From assembly GCF_964204645.1 (NCBI RefSeq), contig NC_134028.1, forward strand, positions 3,570,501-3,634,500: DNA of 64,000 bases. Reading direction: 5' to 3'. The position numbers and the translations under genes were made by a program. This DNA comes from Tubulanus polymorphus (Eukaryota > Nemertea > Palaeonemertea > Tubulaniformes > Tubulanidae). Shown one piece after another: positions 26,678 through 37,932 of the stretch. How positions within the stretch are numbered: the first letter of the stretch is position 1; every line of letters begins with the position of its first letter. Below the pieces are notes generated by a model. It did not search any database and was not told the origin of the DNA. It saw only the letters and a program-made list of their open reading frames with translations.

Positions 26678-29600
26678 ATCGCAACCCTTAAGGCAGATTT
26701 CTGGAACGCTTGATCCTTCCATATACGCAATAACCGACCATTTCCAGGTCTCAACTATTTCAAAAAAAGTCTTGGATATAAAGAAAAGTTATTTCGCAAA
26801 ATGAGGAATCATAATTTTGATGTTTTTATTCAAGTTTTAACAATTGTTTTTTTTTTCTCTACGCAGCGTACGGACCGCGCTCCGAAAGATCGTAACATCG
26901 CCGAAGTCGATCCGATAGCTTTCGCAGCGATGCTCACCGAACGTCTGGAGAAGGTGCTCAAAGAACAGGCCAGTATCGAGAAGATACGACGACTTATCGT
27001 CGAGGTAAATATTCATATCTGTTGTTTATCACTTTGGTCCATGCCGGAGCAGGGTCAAATATGCACTAAACAACTCTTAGTCTTTCTATCAATCGATGTT
27101 TGTTGCTAGATCTTAACCTTTGAAATTCAATATTTGGAACTGAAAATACTAGAATAACCATTTCTACTGATCTCGGGCACTCGGATCATTTCAGACCGAG
27201 TTCAGCCGTTTTTGATGAAAAATTTCCGGGTTTCACAATCGAAAATTTGACCCGAAGGTGAAACTGTCGGATCTGGGTGCGGCGCTTTTTTTTTAGCGCT
27301 GATTTCTTCGAAAAACTCGTTTACGGGTTATCGCCGTTTTAGACGCTTTTAACATTCTCGTTCGTGCCTTGTTGATCATCGTTGCCGCCATCGCTTTGAT
27401 GATCAAAACACGTGTTCGTACAAAAAAGAGGGGAAAAAATCCGGCGTACGCGCGATATATAAATGCCCATTTGAACTACGGAAGAACACACGGATGGAAG
27501 AAAGAACGAATCGTTTGCGTAAGCTTTTTCAGGATCAGGCTAAAAAGGGGGTTGGGGGGTACGCACTAGACGTAAAAGGCTTTATCCGTGGATCAAAGTT
27601 GTCTAGTATCGGATAAAGGTCGGTTAATACACCGCGTTCGCGTTTGATGGAAACGTAAAGCCCCGACGCTAGTATACGCGGTTAATGCGCGACGGCTTTC
27701 GATGCGACCGTCAAAGTGAAAAGTTTCCGCGTTCGCCGCGAGTGACGACGATTGATACCGCGTATCGGACGAACGAGCGTTTCGCGGAAACGCTCGTTTA
27801 TTGTCACCGCGACAAGAAAGGATTTTTTCATTGTTGTCTGATGTGAAAATAAGTTTGCCTATAAATAAAAAGATCTATAGGATAAACCCTCGTATGAGTG
27901 TCGAGTGCAAATTGAGTACTCTACGTTCATACACTAGGTGTCACTAGTGAATCCACCAGGTGTCACTAGTGGATGCATGCCACTTGTGGGCATTTCAACA
28001 ATTGTGCTGGACATCATTTCTCAAATCCAATGAATGGCCAATCTCAGTATACATGAACCTTTAGGAGTAATCTGAGTAATGATTAGTCTAATGTTTTATG
28101 TAGGCTGCTTAAAATCTAGAAAATTTAGTGAAAATTAACAAAACTTTGTGGGATATCTGGTACTGGTACAGCACGCCATCTAGTGAGAAAGTTGAGCTCG
28201 AGGAACATGGTTTTTTTCTCGTGGTGATTAATGGTTCCGTCATCTTCCGTTGTCACTGTTTTATCCGCTATTAGTCGTCGATCTTCATCAAATTTACCGT
28301 TTGATGCGCCGGGCGTCGGTTTCAACCGACGTCAACTTGAGACGACGACAACGCTTGATGAAGAGTCCTGACTCGATGACGTCTTTGAGAGTCTTTTATG
28401 AAGTTTCTTCTAAAGACGCTGTTAGTTAACCCGAGCCGGCGACGTCGCGTGACTCTTTGAAGCGGCGATTTTCTTTGTTTTAGAGAGAAAGAGAGAGAGA
28501 GATGACGGCCGACTGACGGACGAACGGACGACGCGCGGTCGCTATGCTATTTGAAGTGCGCTGGAGCTCGCTTTATGACCTCGCGGACAGCTCCCATGGG
28601 CCGCTGCGGAGAGACATCACACGCCGCAACATGTCACAGACGCTTAGAGGCTGGTGGTAATCCGTCAGATCCAGCCAGCACAAAGCACCTCAAAGAATTC
28701 ACAGCCTGTTAATACCGGCATTCTTGTGTCACTTCGTCCTTCTCAAACTGCGCACGGTTATTGATGATAGCAATCATTAAGTAATGTCCAGTTTTCTGGT
28801 CTCCGTCATAAGATCCGCCGTCATTTAGATATTAACCATATCAGATGTTAAAAGGAATATGTGAATATTGTGATAGGGCTTCACATCGCGTTCCGGTTTT
28901 CCTGTCAGATGACACCGTATACATATCAGAAGTACTCGGTCAAAGGTAGTTCATTTTGAAAGAAGTTCGATCTCAGTTTTTCGTCTTCCAATCCAAAAGT
29001 TAGACAAATCGTGCGTCTAAATAAACTCGAATGTGGCACGATTTTCAAATATTGTTTATTTAAGAAATAATCATTAGATTTTAATGGAATTAAGCCGATG
29101 AATTCAGCATTGATATCGTACCGTACACTAGTGAACCTGTGGCGGATTCCCGTTGAATTTTACTCGCCGGGAAGTAGGATTATCGGTACCCCAGTTTGCC
29201 GTATTATAGCGGCTAGATGTATGAAAAGCCAAATGCAGTTGCTGTAGACCCCTTAATGGGCTAGTTTCATTTTGTCTAGTTTTCACTTCACCGCGACCGT
29301 TGTGTGTCAAAGTTTGCGATTAATTCGCGGTTGTTTCTTATCTTTAAAAGCAAAAAAAAAAGATGAGAATGTGTCACTTTGATTCCGTTGTGCCCTCCCC
29401 CTGTGCGCTGATATTTAAGCGATTATCGCGTTTGATGCATTGTTGCCTCGTGAAGCGCACGATCGCGTTGTCAATGGCGACGATTGTCAAAGGGCGTCAA
29501 AGCGATAAGACCGCGTTCGCTCGTTCGTTCGGCGCTTTTATTTCGAGGCGCGAAAGCTCGAAATCGTTCGCTTTGAACGCGATAAAAATGATGGCTCGAC

Positions 29601-32600
29601 TCGACTGGGGGTCGGTCCGTTCAGAACGGTGCTGATCGGACCGACATCAAACAATTCAATGCGATGAACTGAGATAAAACGAAGCAGCGTTCGGGTGTCG
29701 TCTCTCAGCGGCTCGTCTCTTTTGAAATTTTAAAAAACCATAATTTTCTGGCTCTTTATAGAATTCTTACTCTTAAATTAAATGAAATGAATTGAAGCGC
29801 TAAATTTATTCTCTCTCGATTTCGGGGAAGCTTTTCAATTTCCGTTTGAAGTTTTCGGCAAGTTCTACAACATCAACAGTTCGAAGAGAGTGTTTAGATT
29901 TCCACATAATTAGTGTCAACAATAATCATAAGCTCGAATTCAAATGAACATATTTCATAGAATGGCAATATTTCAAACTTCTTCTTATCAGGGGCTAGTT
30001 CGATAAACATGGTTTAGACTTAGACTAGTCTTGGACCAAATAGTTTTATAGCCAATCTAGCAACAGCCAACCTTACAACAATAAGAGTTCTAAAGCTTCA
30101 AAGATCGTAAGATGTAAGACTTCAGTGTTCAGGGTCTGGTTACTGAGGAGGATGATATAGTCTGAAATGCTGATCGTGATTTTAAATGTATTAGCTTGGT
30201 GCGAGTTGACTGATTCAGTCAACGCATCATGAAATAATAACAGTTATCAATAGGCATTGAAGTTTTTACCCTTCAGATGTTTGGTTGGCGTGTGTATCGT
30301 CGATATTGATCCGAAACATCGATAAATGAATGACGTACTCTAAGAATATATACTGAATTCACCGTATCGATTCATAGTCATTCACTTTGATGATTTTCCT
30401 TTGTCGTTCAAAGTGACAAATTCAATGAAACGGAAACAAACTTCAATCGAGTATTCGTCGTCGATAATCATCGCGATGTTCCATCCCTTTTTCCGCGTCG
30501 GAAAATCGAAAAATTGCATATTTATAATATTCGAAATTGGATATCTAATAGTTATTTGTCGTCGTATTTTTCAGCCGGATACTTCAGCATCGATGGACGA
30601 AACGAAGTCATCGATAACACCTTATAACAAATCAGCCGCGTCGGCGACGCTGACCAGTTTAATGGCGGCGGCCGAGAAAGATCGCGAAGACAACGCGCAA
30701 AGTATTCTAGAGGAGCACGTGTCCCGTATCTGGGATTGTTCGAACGGACAGACGCCCAGTCGGTCGCCGGGCAAACACTCGCCTAAATCGAAATCGCCCG
30801 AACGGGCGTACCGAAAACTGTTAACGCCCGGATATATGGCGGGCGTTCCGAAGCCCGGATATCACGCGTCGTCGTCGTCTAAACGTAAGGATAAAGACTA
30901 CATTTCGTTGCATTCGTACGACAGCGGTGTCAGCGAACCTAGCGGTGCAATATACGACATAGCCGAACCTACGACTCATTACAAACACATACACCATCAT
31001 CACCATCATCACCACGCCGTTAGAGACGTTATCAAATCATCGAAACAACTCTACGAGGTCGACGCTGCGCAACAATGCGGCATTTCGTGTTGCGTCGACG
31101 ATGCCGGTAACGCTAATTTACGGACGTGTCCGCCGGACTCGCTGTCGATACCCGGGTATCGCGATCGTAGTCGCGAGTCGGGTAAACGTGTCGGATCGAG
31201 TAAGAAGGTTTCGGACTCTAGTAGTAATGTTTACGACAGCGGAGTGAGCGTCGCGTACGACAGGTCTCCGCCGTTACCAGTGCCAAATATGCTGAACCCG
31301 AACAATGAAAAGTAAGTATCGGTACTAAATCGTAAGTCTTCAGTTTGTTTTCTTCCAGAAAATTACAGCCTTGCATGAACCAGTGAATGAGTGTATTTTC
31401 CCCCAGAAGATTACAGTCTCATTTGAACCTGAGATCCGAATCGTTTCTCTATCGGGTCGCTCGGGGATCCTATCTCTATATGGGTGGCTCCGGGTGCACT
31501 TCGTTTTGGCCATCGTCCGATTTAACCCTGGCCTTAACTTGCTTGAGTAATTTATTGAATGATCCCTCAAGGCGCGCCCCTGACAAAGTTCTGGAATGGT
31601 GGCGATTAGTTGAACCCCGATGGATGTTGTAGTGCTTCGGTGACTGCGGCGGGTTAAGGATTCATGTATAAGATTGATAATTACGCGTATCGCACGTTTG
31701 CATTTCATAAAACATCATTATCAAGTTTAAGATACGTGTGAAGAGTTGAATTGTTTCCTCAGCGACTAATTGATTCTCGCTAACGGGCATTAATCGCGTG
31801 TCAAGAGTGAAACAGCGATCAACGGGCAGCTCAGTATCGGCAATCGTTTAACCACTTGAGATAATAAAATCTCGACGAGGACTCTCGAGTCACTCGACAA
31901 TGAGCCGATTGAGGAATACCGGGCCCGGCGAGCGATCATTCAGCTGATTACCTGCTGCTGCTAGTGCGCTGTATGTTAACGAACTAATGCTCGATGGTTC
32001 GTCTCAACAGTGTCGCTTTCGGCCAGCAATTACCGCAAATATTGTGATTTCGTTTGTCGGCTCGGCGGCCTTCCACTAATTAGCGGCGGCGCGTGCGCGG
32101 CAGAACGGTGCGACTGAGCGCGCCCGGACTCGCTCGTTCGACACCCACGGGCGTACGACGCCTCGCGTAAGCCGTCGCCGAGTAAATTTCGTTTGAAATT
32201 AGGCGAAATGAGCCGATACAAAGTGGCTGCATTCGCGTTGATTCGCTAGATTTATTTGTCTGATAATATAGATCAAAGGCGCGTTAAAAATGGTGCTGAT
32301 TCGCTGAGTGGTTCGTTGCGGTCTCTAGTTATAAGGCGTGATTTGTGTTGTGTTGTTGCTGATGGCGTCCGTTACTAATTGACTTGAATAGTGTTTAAAG
32401 CACATACGACGGACATAAACAAATTTCCGAATCTGTCGTCGTCGAGCGGTCGGGACATCTCGCTAGATGGCCGAAGGTCCCTCGTTATTCTCGCGTCTAA
32501 TTATGTAGTTTTGCGCGTTGTTTGAAGTCGGCTTTTGAAGTGGAAACGCTATTCGCGGCCACAAATGAGTCATTATGTAAAGTTTACGTCATTTACCCTC

Positions 32601-35600
32601 GGCTAGCAGCGTTTTGCGGTGAACTTGGGCGCGAATTAGCCTCGAACTACGTAGCGCATTAGTATCAAAGACTTTAAAACAGTTTCAATACTCGTGACAG
32701 GGTGTGGTGCTGAAAACAAAAGAAAACTCTTTTTTCGAAGCGCGTCGTATTCGTCGTTTGATATCCGTTCGGCTTTGAAAATATTCGCGAAATTCTTACT
32801 TCCGGCGTCAATAGTTTTAATGCGTTTTGATAAAAACAGATATTTCGGGTGTTATAGAAATTAATTGAAATTCGATATAGTTCAACTACGGCGTATCAAT
32901 CAAAGTCTCCGCCTGACGATCGATTGGAATCTATACGTTTTAAAACATCTATAGTTCGTGAAAAAAGGCTTTCATGTTTTTAAGAATAGCGTTGGTTTTC
33001 TAGGTTAGATTTTGGCGTGTCTATGTCGCGATTTCTAATATTTCATGATTCATATAATGAATAAACGCGTTTATCACTGATAAGTGAACTCGATAGTTGA
33101 ATGGCGCGTGTGAACTCACACGTAGAGAATAGATTATGAAGCCTTTTTTCTAATATTTGGGCTATGAATCCGGCTCCTGGAATTCTGCGCAAATTGTTGA
33201 ATGGCGGGCGCGTGTAAACTCACACGTAGAGAATAGATTATAAGGCCTTTTTTTCAATTATTTATGGAATGAATCTGGCTCCTGGAATTCTGCACAAAAT
33301 ATCGAATTAAAAAAAAAGGCTTTATAGTCCTTTTTAATCCATTTTCCTTTACAATTTGAAATAACAAATTTTTTCTTTTATATCTGCCTTGATTCTCAAG
33401 CTAGTAACTTGTGATAGTTATTATCATTTTAATTTTCAATTAAGCGATTTGGAAAAAAGACATTTTTTTCTGTAGTCCTTCCAAGTTTTTTGTTTGGAAA
33501 AACATTAATGATAAAAAAATTTTTTTTAGATTTTAGAAAAAGTTTCCTGTTCCCTTTCATTTGAGATGACTTTCATTCGAGATGAGCCTATTAGTTATGA
33601 AAAATTTCTTTTTTCGATTTTTTAAGAATTTTTTAAGAATTATTTTTCTTCACCCTCCCGTATTTTTCTTGAAAAAATCTGTGCTCCAAGTAATTGAAAA
33701 AGGCCCAAGAATAAATACGCTCTATATGAATTTAAAAGGTTAAGGAAACAAAATTTATTAATCATCATGAATTGAAATTAGTTTGAAGACATAATATTTG
33801 GCACCCTCTCTCGAGGTGACCGTCAGGTGTCGAATAACGGTCACATTTGCCCGATTTCTCATTCGGTCGTCGATTCGCGCGATGTGTCGCTCCTCGTTCG
33901 TTCCTGTCGCTCCTCGTTCGTTCGTCTTATCAGAAAACTCGTGTTGACGTCGGTCGTCTTCGTTTCGATCGTTTGAACAGACATTCGTCGTTTCATCTTC
34001 TTCGACTAATCATTTTCAATTAAAACTGAAAAACGAACAAACGAGAACAAACCTCTTTTCTCTCTTTCTCTCTCGCTCTTTCTCTTCTCTGCTCTGTTTT
34101 ATCTCCTCGGTCTTTTCTTGCGCTGAAAAACAATTAGGCGTTGCGTCTGGTTGTAAAAGCTTTGTGTTTTAATTTCGTCTGAAAGCCGAAGAGCGATTTC
34201 AGCGAGATATGTTTGTTGTTCTCTCTCTCTCTCTTTCTCGGTGGTTCTACGTACACAAACGACGGTGGAAAATTAGAATTTTTCGGGATGAAAGATAAGG
34301 CGGTTCCTCCTTGCCGCGAGTTGAAACGAACGGTCGGTCTCCAGTCGCAGTCGCGTTCAAACGTTTCATGTTTTTCACAAAGAGATAATTACATCAATAT
34401 CGAATCCGAGTGATGATCCTATATTGTAGTTAATCATGCTTGTAGTTCGACTCCTTTTTTTCGGCGTCGCGCGCGCGCGAGAGAAACTTGAAAGACGGCG
34501 AGTTCTCTTCACAAGAGTCAATCGGTTGCATTAAACGCTATTTGATGTATCGAGCACAAATAGAAGACACGCTACATGCGCGCAGCGATGATAACAACGC
34601 GCTACAGCTGTAAAAATATATCACTTCTTCCAAAAACTGACTCGAATCATTTTACGACTGAATTTCCAACTATTAAACCAAATATTTCCAGGTGCCTTCA
34701 TTCTGTTTTTACAACCCAAAATATATCACCGCCATTTAACCGATTTTAACTAATTTTTAGTTTAGAGTCTGAAACTATAGAATTTTAGTAATTTCCGCGT
34801 TTGGCCTGGTATTTGTTTTCATTAACTTTCGATTATGCCTTCGTGATGAGTAAAAGCTTATACTTTATTAAGTAGCTTTGGAAATTCGGACATTTAGCGA
34901 AGACAGTAAATAGTACGAAAGACCCTGAAGATTCTATCTATCTTCGCTATTTTTGGTAAAAGAAAAGGTTATTAGCAATATCCGCGGGAATATTTCGGTT
35001 GCGTGTTAATTCGTGAAGACATTCCGATTATTTGATAGAATTTGGAAAATGAGCGAACGTACGTCGTCCGGTACATCCGCGCAGACGTTCGTTCGCGACG
35101 CAGGCAGGCGACGTCATCTCCCAAAACTGAAGAGAATCCGTCGAAACTTTGAAGTGCGCCGATGTAAGATCAAGAGATGACTGCGAAGGCAAATTAAAGA
35201 AGCGCGCAAACTGCTTCAAAAGAGCACAAAGCAGAAATCACGCGCTTGTAATAGAAGGCACCTTATTGGGATGCCAACTTTCAAAGCTAGACGAAGTTCC
35301 AGCTAAGCACTTTGTTCTTTTCATATTCTTTGTACCGGCGCTCTTTTAACAGAGATACGATATATAGCGTCAGATATTAAAGGCAAAGGGAAGGGTGTAT
35401 TCATTAGTGTTGGGCTTGGATCTCAGCTGTAATATAGTCGCTTTTAGTTAACCGGTATATGCTAGGATGAAAGCCCGGGATCACGCTTTTGATTAGACGC
35501 CAGAAGTGTGATGGATAGATAGATTGCTATATTATTTGTGTCGCCGGAGTTGAAAATCTCGAAGCTTCCGCGCGTGTTTTACTAACGCGGGCTCGTCGTT

Positions 35601-37932
35601 CGACCGACTCGACTGGTGCACGTGTAAATTATACGTTTGTCTCCGACATCAAAATGGCTGACGCGTCTTTTATGCGTCTTCGATTTCTTTTTGAATCGAT
35701 TGCGTCATCGCAAGTACGTTTATATGATCAAATGAAAAATCTCCCGTCAAAGCAAAATGTCGAGATTAGAAAAAGATGAATAGTTGAAAGGACGATATGT
35801 TTGAGATTATTTCCTCATTTATTTTTCGTTGATCTCTGATACGCTAGAAAAGTCTTTTTATATCGCAGGGTTCGTACAGTCATTGAAAAATCCTGAAATT
35901 GATTTCCAGTTCTTTGAAGGTCGGGGAATTTCTGATATCGGTATAAGTCATGGAATTTTTGTTATTATGATATTTTCATGTTTTCTGGTCTGAATGGAGT
36001 TTTTTGCTGCGGTTCTTTTCGCACGAGTTAAAATTTCTGGGTCATGGAATTTTGGATTTAAAGTTTCAATGGCGTATTGGGAAGAAAGGTTATTTTAAGT
36101 CATGGCATTTGGTACAGGAACCTTGTATATTTATACCTTTCATTAATTCAGTATTTGTTGTTTTAGGGTTTTGAACTGGATGTTGGAGAATGAAAAGGTG
36201 AAAGAATGCACGACTGGTCCGACTGAGTTATCCGATCGTAGTTCATCTCATAAACGCTCATACAAATCGTCAACTGCTTCACCATCGCAACACAGACAAG
36301 GGTAAGCAAAGTGATAAAACTCTTTGACCGCCGAAGTCGGATATGTATCAAATTCTTTGGGAATCTTTCCGATTGTTAAAATGTTTCAATATGCGTGTAC
36401 GATTTGTCGCTTCAGAACGTCGAAGAAAACAAGTCAATATCCGAACACGCGTTCGGGCTCACAGGAACGGAGTGGTTTACAGCCGCAGTGGATCGGGCCC
36501 GATGGCGCCCCGCTACACCACAAGAAACCCAGCCAGCCCATTGTACAGGATCCGTCTATGCCACTGCTTACCCCTCCAAACCCGATCACTCAACTCGAGG
36601 AAGCCAAACGTCGTCTCGAAGCGAGCAAAATGCCCAAATCAAGGTAAGAATTGAGAGACAGAGAATTGAGTCATAAACTATTAACACAGTCCAGCGCCTC
36701 ACGGTCCAGTGCCTCACAGTCCAGCGCCTCGCAGTCCAGCCCCTCGCAGTCCAGCGCCTCGCAGTCCAGCGCCTCACTAGTCAATATTTGTGCAATAGTT
36801 TGTATTCTGGATTGATAAACAGGTCATTTCTTTCATAATGGTTTTAGTAAAAGCCGAAAATTTAAAACTTTCACAAATTTCTACCTCTTCAATGAGATAA
36901 TAATTGAATTGTTTTACAGGTCATTTACTGGTGCTACGGCTAAAGATAAACGTGCTGTAACAGCGACGTACGGAACTCCGCCGCGACAGCATACCGGTAA
37001 AACAACGACAACGACGACGATCATTCCTGAAGTTGAACCGTACAGTGTTGATAGTAGTCAGTCATCAACTAGTGGTAGACTAGAGTAAGTTTCATATATC
37101 ACTTTCCAGCTGTTATTTTAACAGAGTTAGAAGCAAGAGTCGCATCTCAATGATCCGTTGAGCTACATGCCCTTGCGACTGCCAGTGTGACCCCAGTCAC
37201 GCATATTCTGCTCTCTCAGCTGTTTCTCCCAGTCATGACGGATATACACTGATGACCGACTGACCGGTCGCACACTGTCACTCAATCTATGCGACCAGTC
37301 CCAGCCATGACTGACAGACTGGTCGCCCATAGTTGCTGATCGCGTTGCAGTCAATCTACACGCCCGGTCACGACTGACACAGAATAGGGCATAGTCAAAA
37401 TTTCGTAGTCAAAATGCCCTCATTCCAAACCAATCTGACTTATTATTGATGTAATGTAATGTTTAATTCTGAATTTGCAGGAAATCACAAAGAATGATGT
37501 CACCAGCGAATACGCCAGGTACGCCAGGCAGTCACACCGAAAAAACAGTCATAGGTTACTACATGTGCGGCGATCCTATACCGTACAGAAGTGTCCTAGA
37601 TGGCGCTAATATCACTCTTCGCCAGTTTAAACAGCTAATCACGAAGAAAGGAAACTACAAGTAAGTCATCATTTGACCAGCCAGACGGATTTGGGTTAAT
37701 TTTATCGGTTGCCGAATTTAATACATTGCCACGTTTTAAAAAGATGATTTCGGCCGTGAGCTTAAAAATGAATTAATGATTTTCATCGAATTTTTTCCGC
37801 AGGTTCTTTTTCAAACGAGCGAGCGATGAATTCGACACGGGCGTCGTCCACGAGGAGATCACCGACGATAACGCCGTTCTGCCGTTGTGGGAGGGCAAAA
37901 TCGTCGGCAAAGTCGAGAAAATCGAGTCGTGA
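6469..37932 (+). CDS. AXIN1: Axin, Wnt destruction-complex scaffold (10 coding exons)
   Basis: Coding exons: 6469-7418, 11160-11300, 22842-22956, 26867-27004, 30575-31311, 36167-36301, 36416-36643, 36920-37084, 37481-37660, 37803-37932. They join in phase to 972 residues plus TGA, close to vertebrate Axin. Visible domains in order: N-terminal tankyrase-type motif [11 protein letters not shown] (about 21-31); RGS domain, the APC-binding module (about 113-240, ending [15 protein letters not shown]); [19 protein letters not shown] block (about 345-363); GSK3-binding helix with [16 protein letters not shown] (about 417-432); beta-catenin-binding helix [13 protein letters not shown] (about 489-501); His-rich run; conserved [20 protein letters not shown] block; C-terminal DIX polymerisation domain (about 891-970, with [12 protein letters not shown]). 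The product is a cytosolic scaffold bringing APC, GSK3, CK1 and beta-catenin together. All introns are GT-AG. The ATG follows an in-frame stop. The family call is firm. The symbol follows vertebrate AXIN1 although AXIN2 is equally related. Confidence 0.96.
7561..7836. mobile_element. piggyBac-like MITE, 276 bp
   Basis: Perfect terminal inverted repeats CCCTTTCAGTGC / GCACTGAAAGGG bound the element. They are preceded by TTAA (7557-7560) and followed by TTAT (7837-7840), one change from the TTAA target typical of piggyBac elements. The inside holds two further hairpins of ACACCG...CGGTGT type. No transposase frame is present, so it is a nonautonomous copy. Confidence 0.7.
8974..8995. repeat. 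(GCA)n microsatellite
   Basis: About seven uninterrupted AGC/GCA units within Axin intron 1. Confidence 0.8.
9175..9558. repeat. 32-bp minisatellite, 12 copies
   Basis: Twelve contiguous 32-bp units (12 x 32 = 384 bp, no indels), each beginning TCCGTGGCAGTCAG. Units differ by only a few substitutions such as CAGCGG/CAGTGG. There are no spacers, so it is a tandem array and not a CRISPR. It lies in Axin intron 1. Confidence 0.95.
9935..10090 (+). repeat. Dispersed repeat A, copy 1
   Basis: Shares a scaffold with three other places in Axin introns: a GGGAATTTGAAT-type segment, then a GCTGGTGACAAGTGGC-type segment, then ATGATTTAAT. Related copies are at about 10886-11030, 24430-24560 and 24775-24910. 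No coding capacity is seen. Confidence 0.55.
10886..11030 (+). repeat. Dispersed repeat A, copy 2
   Basis: Diverged copy of the family at 9935-10090: a fatigue-free GAATTTGAATTTTG segment is followed by CTTGTTGTTCTTGCTGGTAA and a CACCGAGGATAATCAATGA tail. Borders are approximate. Confidence 0.45.
14165..14407. mobile_element. GGTGGCCAC-type MITE, diverged
   Basis: Ends GGGAGGCCACTT and AGCCGCCCTG resemble the CAGGGTGGCCAC / GTGGCCACCCTG terminal inverted repeats of better copies at 62643-62914 and 63189-63294. The body contains the typical GTCAGGGAATTTTT text. Nonautonomous. Confidence 0.5.
14486..14563 (+). other. Candidate 78-bp cassette exon of Axin
   Basis: An acceptor (TTTGATCTTCAG) ends at 14485 and a GTGAGA donor starts at 14564. 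The 78-bp segment keeps the frame between exon 2 (ending 11300) and exon 3 (starting 22842) and would insert 26 residues of acidic, Ser/Thr-rich text ([16 protein letters not shown]) just before the GSK3-binding region. A better-looking donor GTGAGT lies four bases upstream but would break the frame into a stop. I know of no Axin homologue with this insert, so it may be chance. Confidence 0.3.
16152..16247. repeat. Direct repeat, 2 x 48-49 bp
   Basis: Two adjacent copies begin ATGACAGTAGGGGT and end GGTATAGGGTTCTATAACC, with a few substitutions between them. Confidence 0.8.
16339..16360. repeat. (CTG)n microsatellite
   Basis: About seven uninterrupted CTG units in Axin intron 2. Confidence 0.8.
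17361..17638. mobile_element. GGTGGCCAC-type MITE, diverged
   Basis: Left end CCTGGTGGATCCTCACTTGCC and right end AGTGGTCACCCTG match the CAGGGTGGCCAC family loosely. The body includes AAAATCAGGAAAAAGTCAAAG and GTCAGGGAAAAC, typical of the other copies. Confidence 0.5.
17690..17940. repeat. Degenerate GTCTGCTCGGTCCGGTCC minisatellite
   Basis: Imperfect tandem units of roughly 10-20 bp built from GTCTGCTC, GGTCCGGTCC and CAGTCAG words. The lack of stops gives overlapping open frames in all three forward frames, which is a property of the repeat and not evidence of a gene. Confidence 0.75.
18117..18145. repeat. (GT)n microsatellite
   Basis: Run of GT dinucleotides followed about 35 bases later by a short (TC)n run near 18180-18192. 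Confidence 0.8.
23118..23395 (+). mobile_element. GGTTCTTACGGG-family element, truncated copy
   Basis: Colinear with the element at 38429-38742: both run from GGGTTTTGGAAA through TGGGAATTTTT..CC, TTTCATTAGAAACTTTATGA-like text, and GGTATTGATGATTGGCA. The right terminal repeat is missing here. Confidence 0.6.
24430..24560 (+). repeat. Dispersed repeat A, copy 3
   Basis: Contains AATCGGGGAATTTGAAT followed by CCATCTTGTTGTCCTTGC and GATGAGTAGCGCAAGCAACA, the same order as in the copy at 9935-10090. Confidence 0.5.
24775..24910 (+). repeat. Dispersed repeat A, copy 4
   Basis: Contains GAAAATCTGGGAATTTTTGG, GCTGCTGACAAGTGGCAC and ATCTTATGATTTAAT, matching the copy at 9935-10090 in order and spacing. 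Confidence 0.55.
24952..25061. mobile_element. Foldback element, about 110 bp
   Basis: Inverted arms of about 36 bp (24952-24987 and 25023-25061) share GTTTTATAGACTG and ATTACC around a loop of about 35 bases. Arms differ at several positions. It looks like a small MITE. Confidence 0.6.
26591..26676. repeat. (TA)n microsatellite
   Basis: Nearly pure TA/GTATAT run about 190 bases upstream of Axin exon 4. Open frames through it (YIYI) are artefacts. Confidence 0.95.
27005..30574 (+). other. Axin intron 4
   Basis: No exon seen. CpG- and CGA-rich stretches at about 27290-27830, 28200-28650 and 29290-29700 alternate with AT-rich DNA. TCF/LEF heptamers occur at about 27393, 27593, 29378 and 30386. 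A short palindromic duplication with GGTGTCACTAGTG occurs near 27935-27980. Confidence 0.6.
33096..33299. repeat. Tandem duplication, 100 + 104 bp
   Basis: Unit 1 (33096-33195) and unit 2 (33196-33299) both begin GTTGAATGGCG and share ACTCACACGTAGAGAATAGA and CTGGCTCCTGGAATTCTG-like segments with a few substitutions and small indels. Confidence 0.85.
35872..36126. mobile_element. TIR element (CARGGTTC...GTAC ends)
   Basis: Left end CAGGGTTCGTACAG and right end GTACAGGAACCTTG are approximate inverted repeats. The interior has repeated TCATGGAATTTT segments. A fragment of the same kind begins at 51384. It ends about 40 bp before Axin exon 6. Confidence 0.5.
36689..36778. repeat. 15-bp minisatellite, 6 copies
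   Basis: Six contiguous units of GTCCAGCGCCTCGCA with one to three substitutions each, starting 45 bp after the donor of Axin exon 7. Confidence 0.9.

Larger units (their letters stand above)
22957..26866 (+). other. Axin intron 3
   Basis: No exon seen. It contains a TIR-element remnant (about 23118-23395), two copies of dispersed repeat A, a foldback element (24952-25061) and a long AT microsatellite near its 3' end. Confidence 0.65.
31312..36166 (+). other. Axin intron 5
   Basis: No exon seen. It contains CpG-rich blocks (31900-32600, 33800-34500), TCF/LEF heptamers near 32273, 32672 and 32889, a 100-bp tandem duplication (33096-33299), CT-rich tracts near 34050-34085 and 34217-34237, and a TIR element at 35872-36126 next to exon 6. 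Confidence 0.6.

Noticed and set aside
26445-26754. Open frames ending or starting in YIYIYI
   Set aside because: They are translations of the TA microsatellite.
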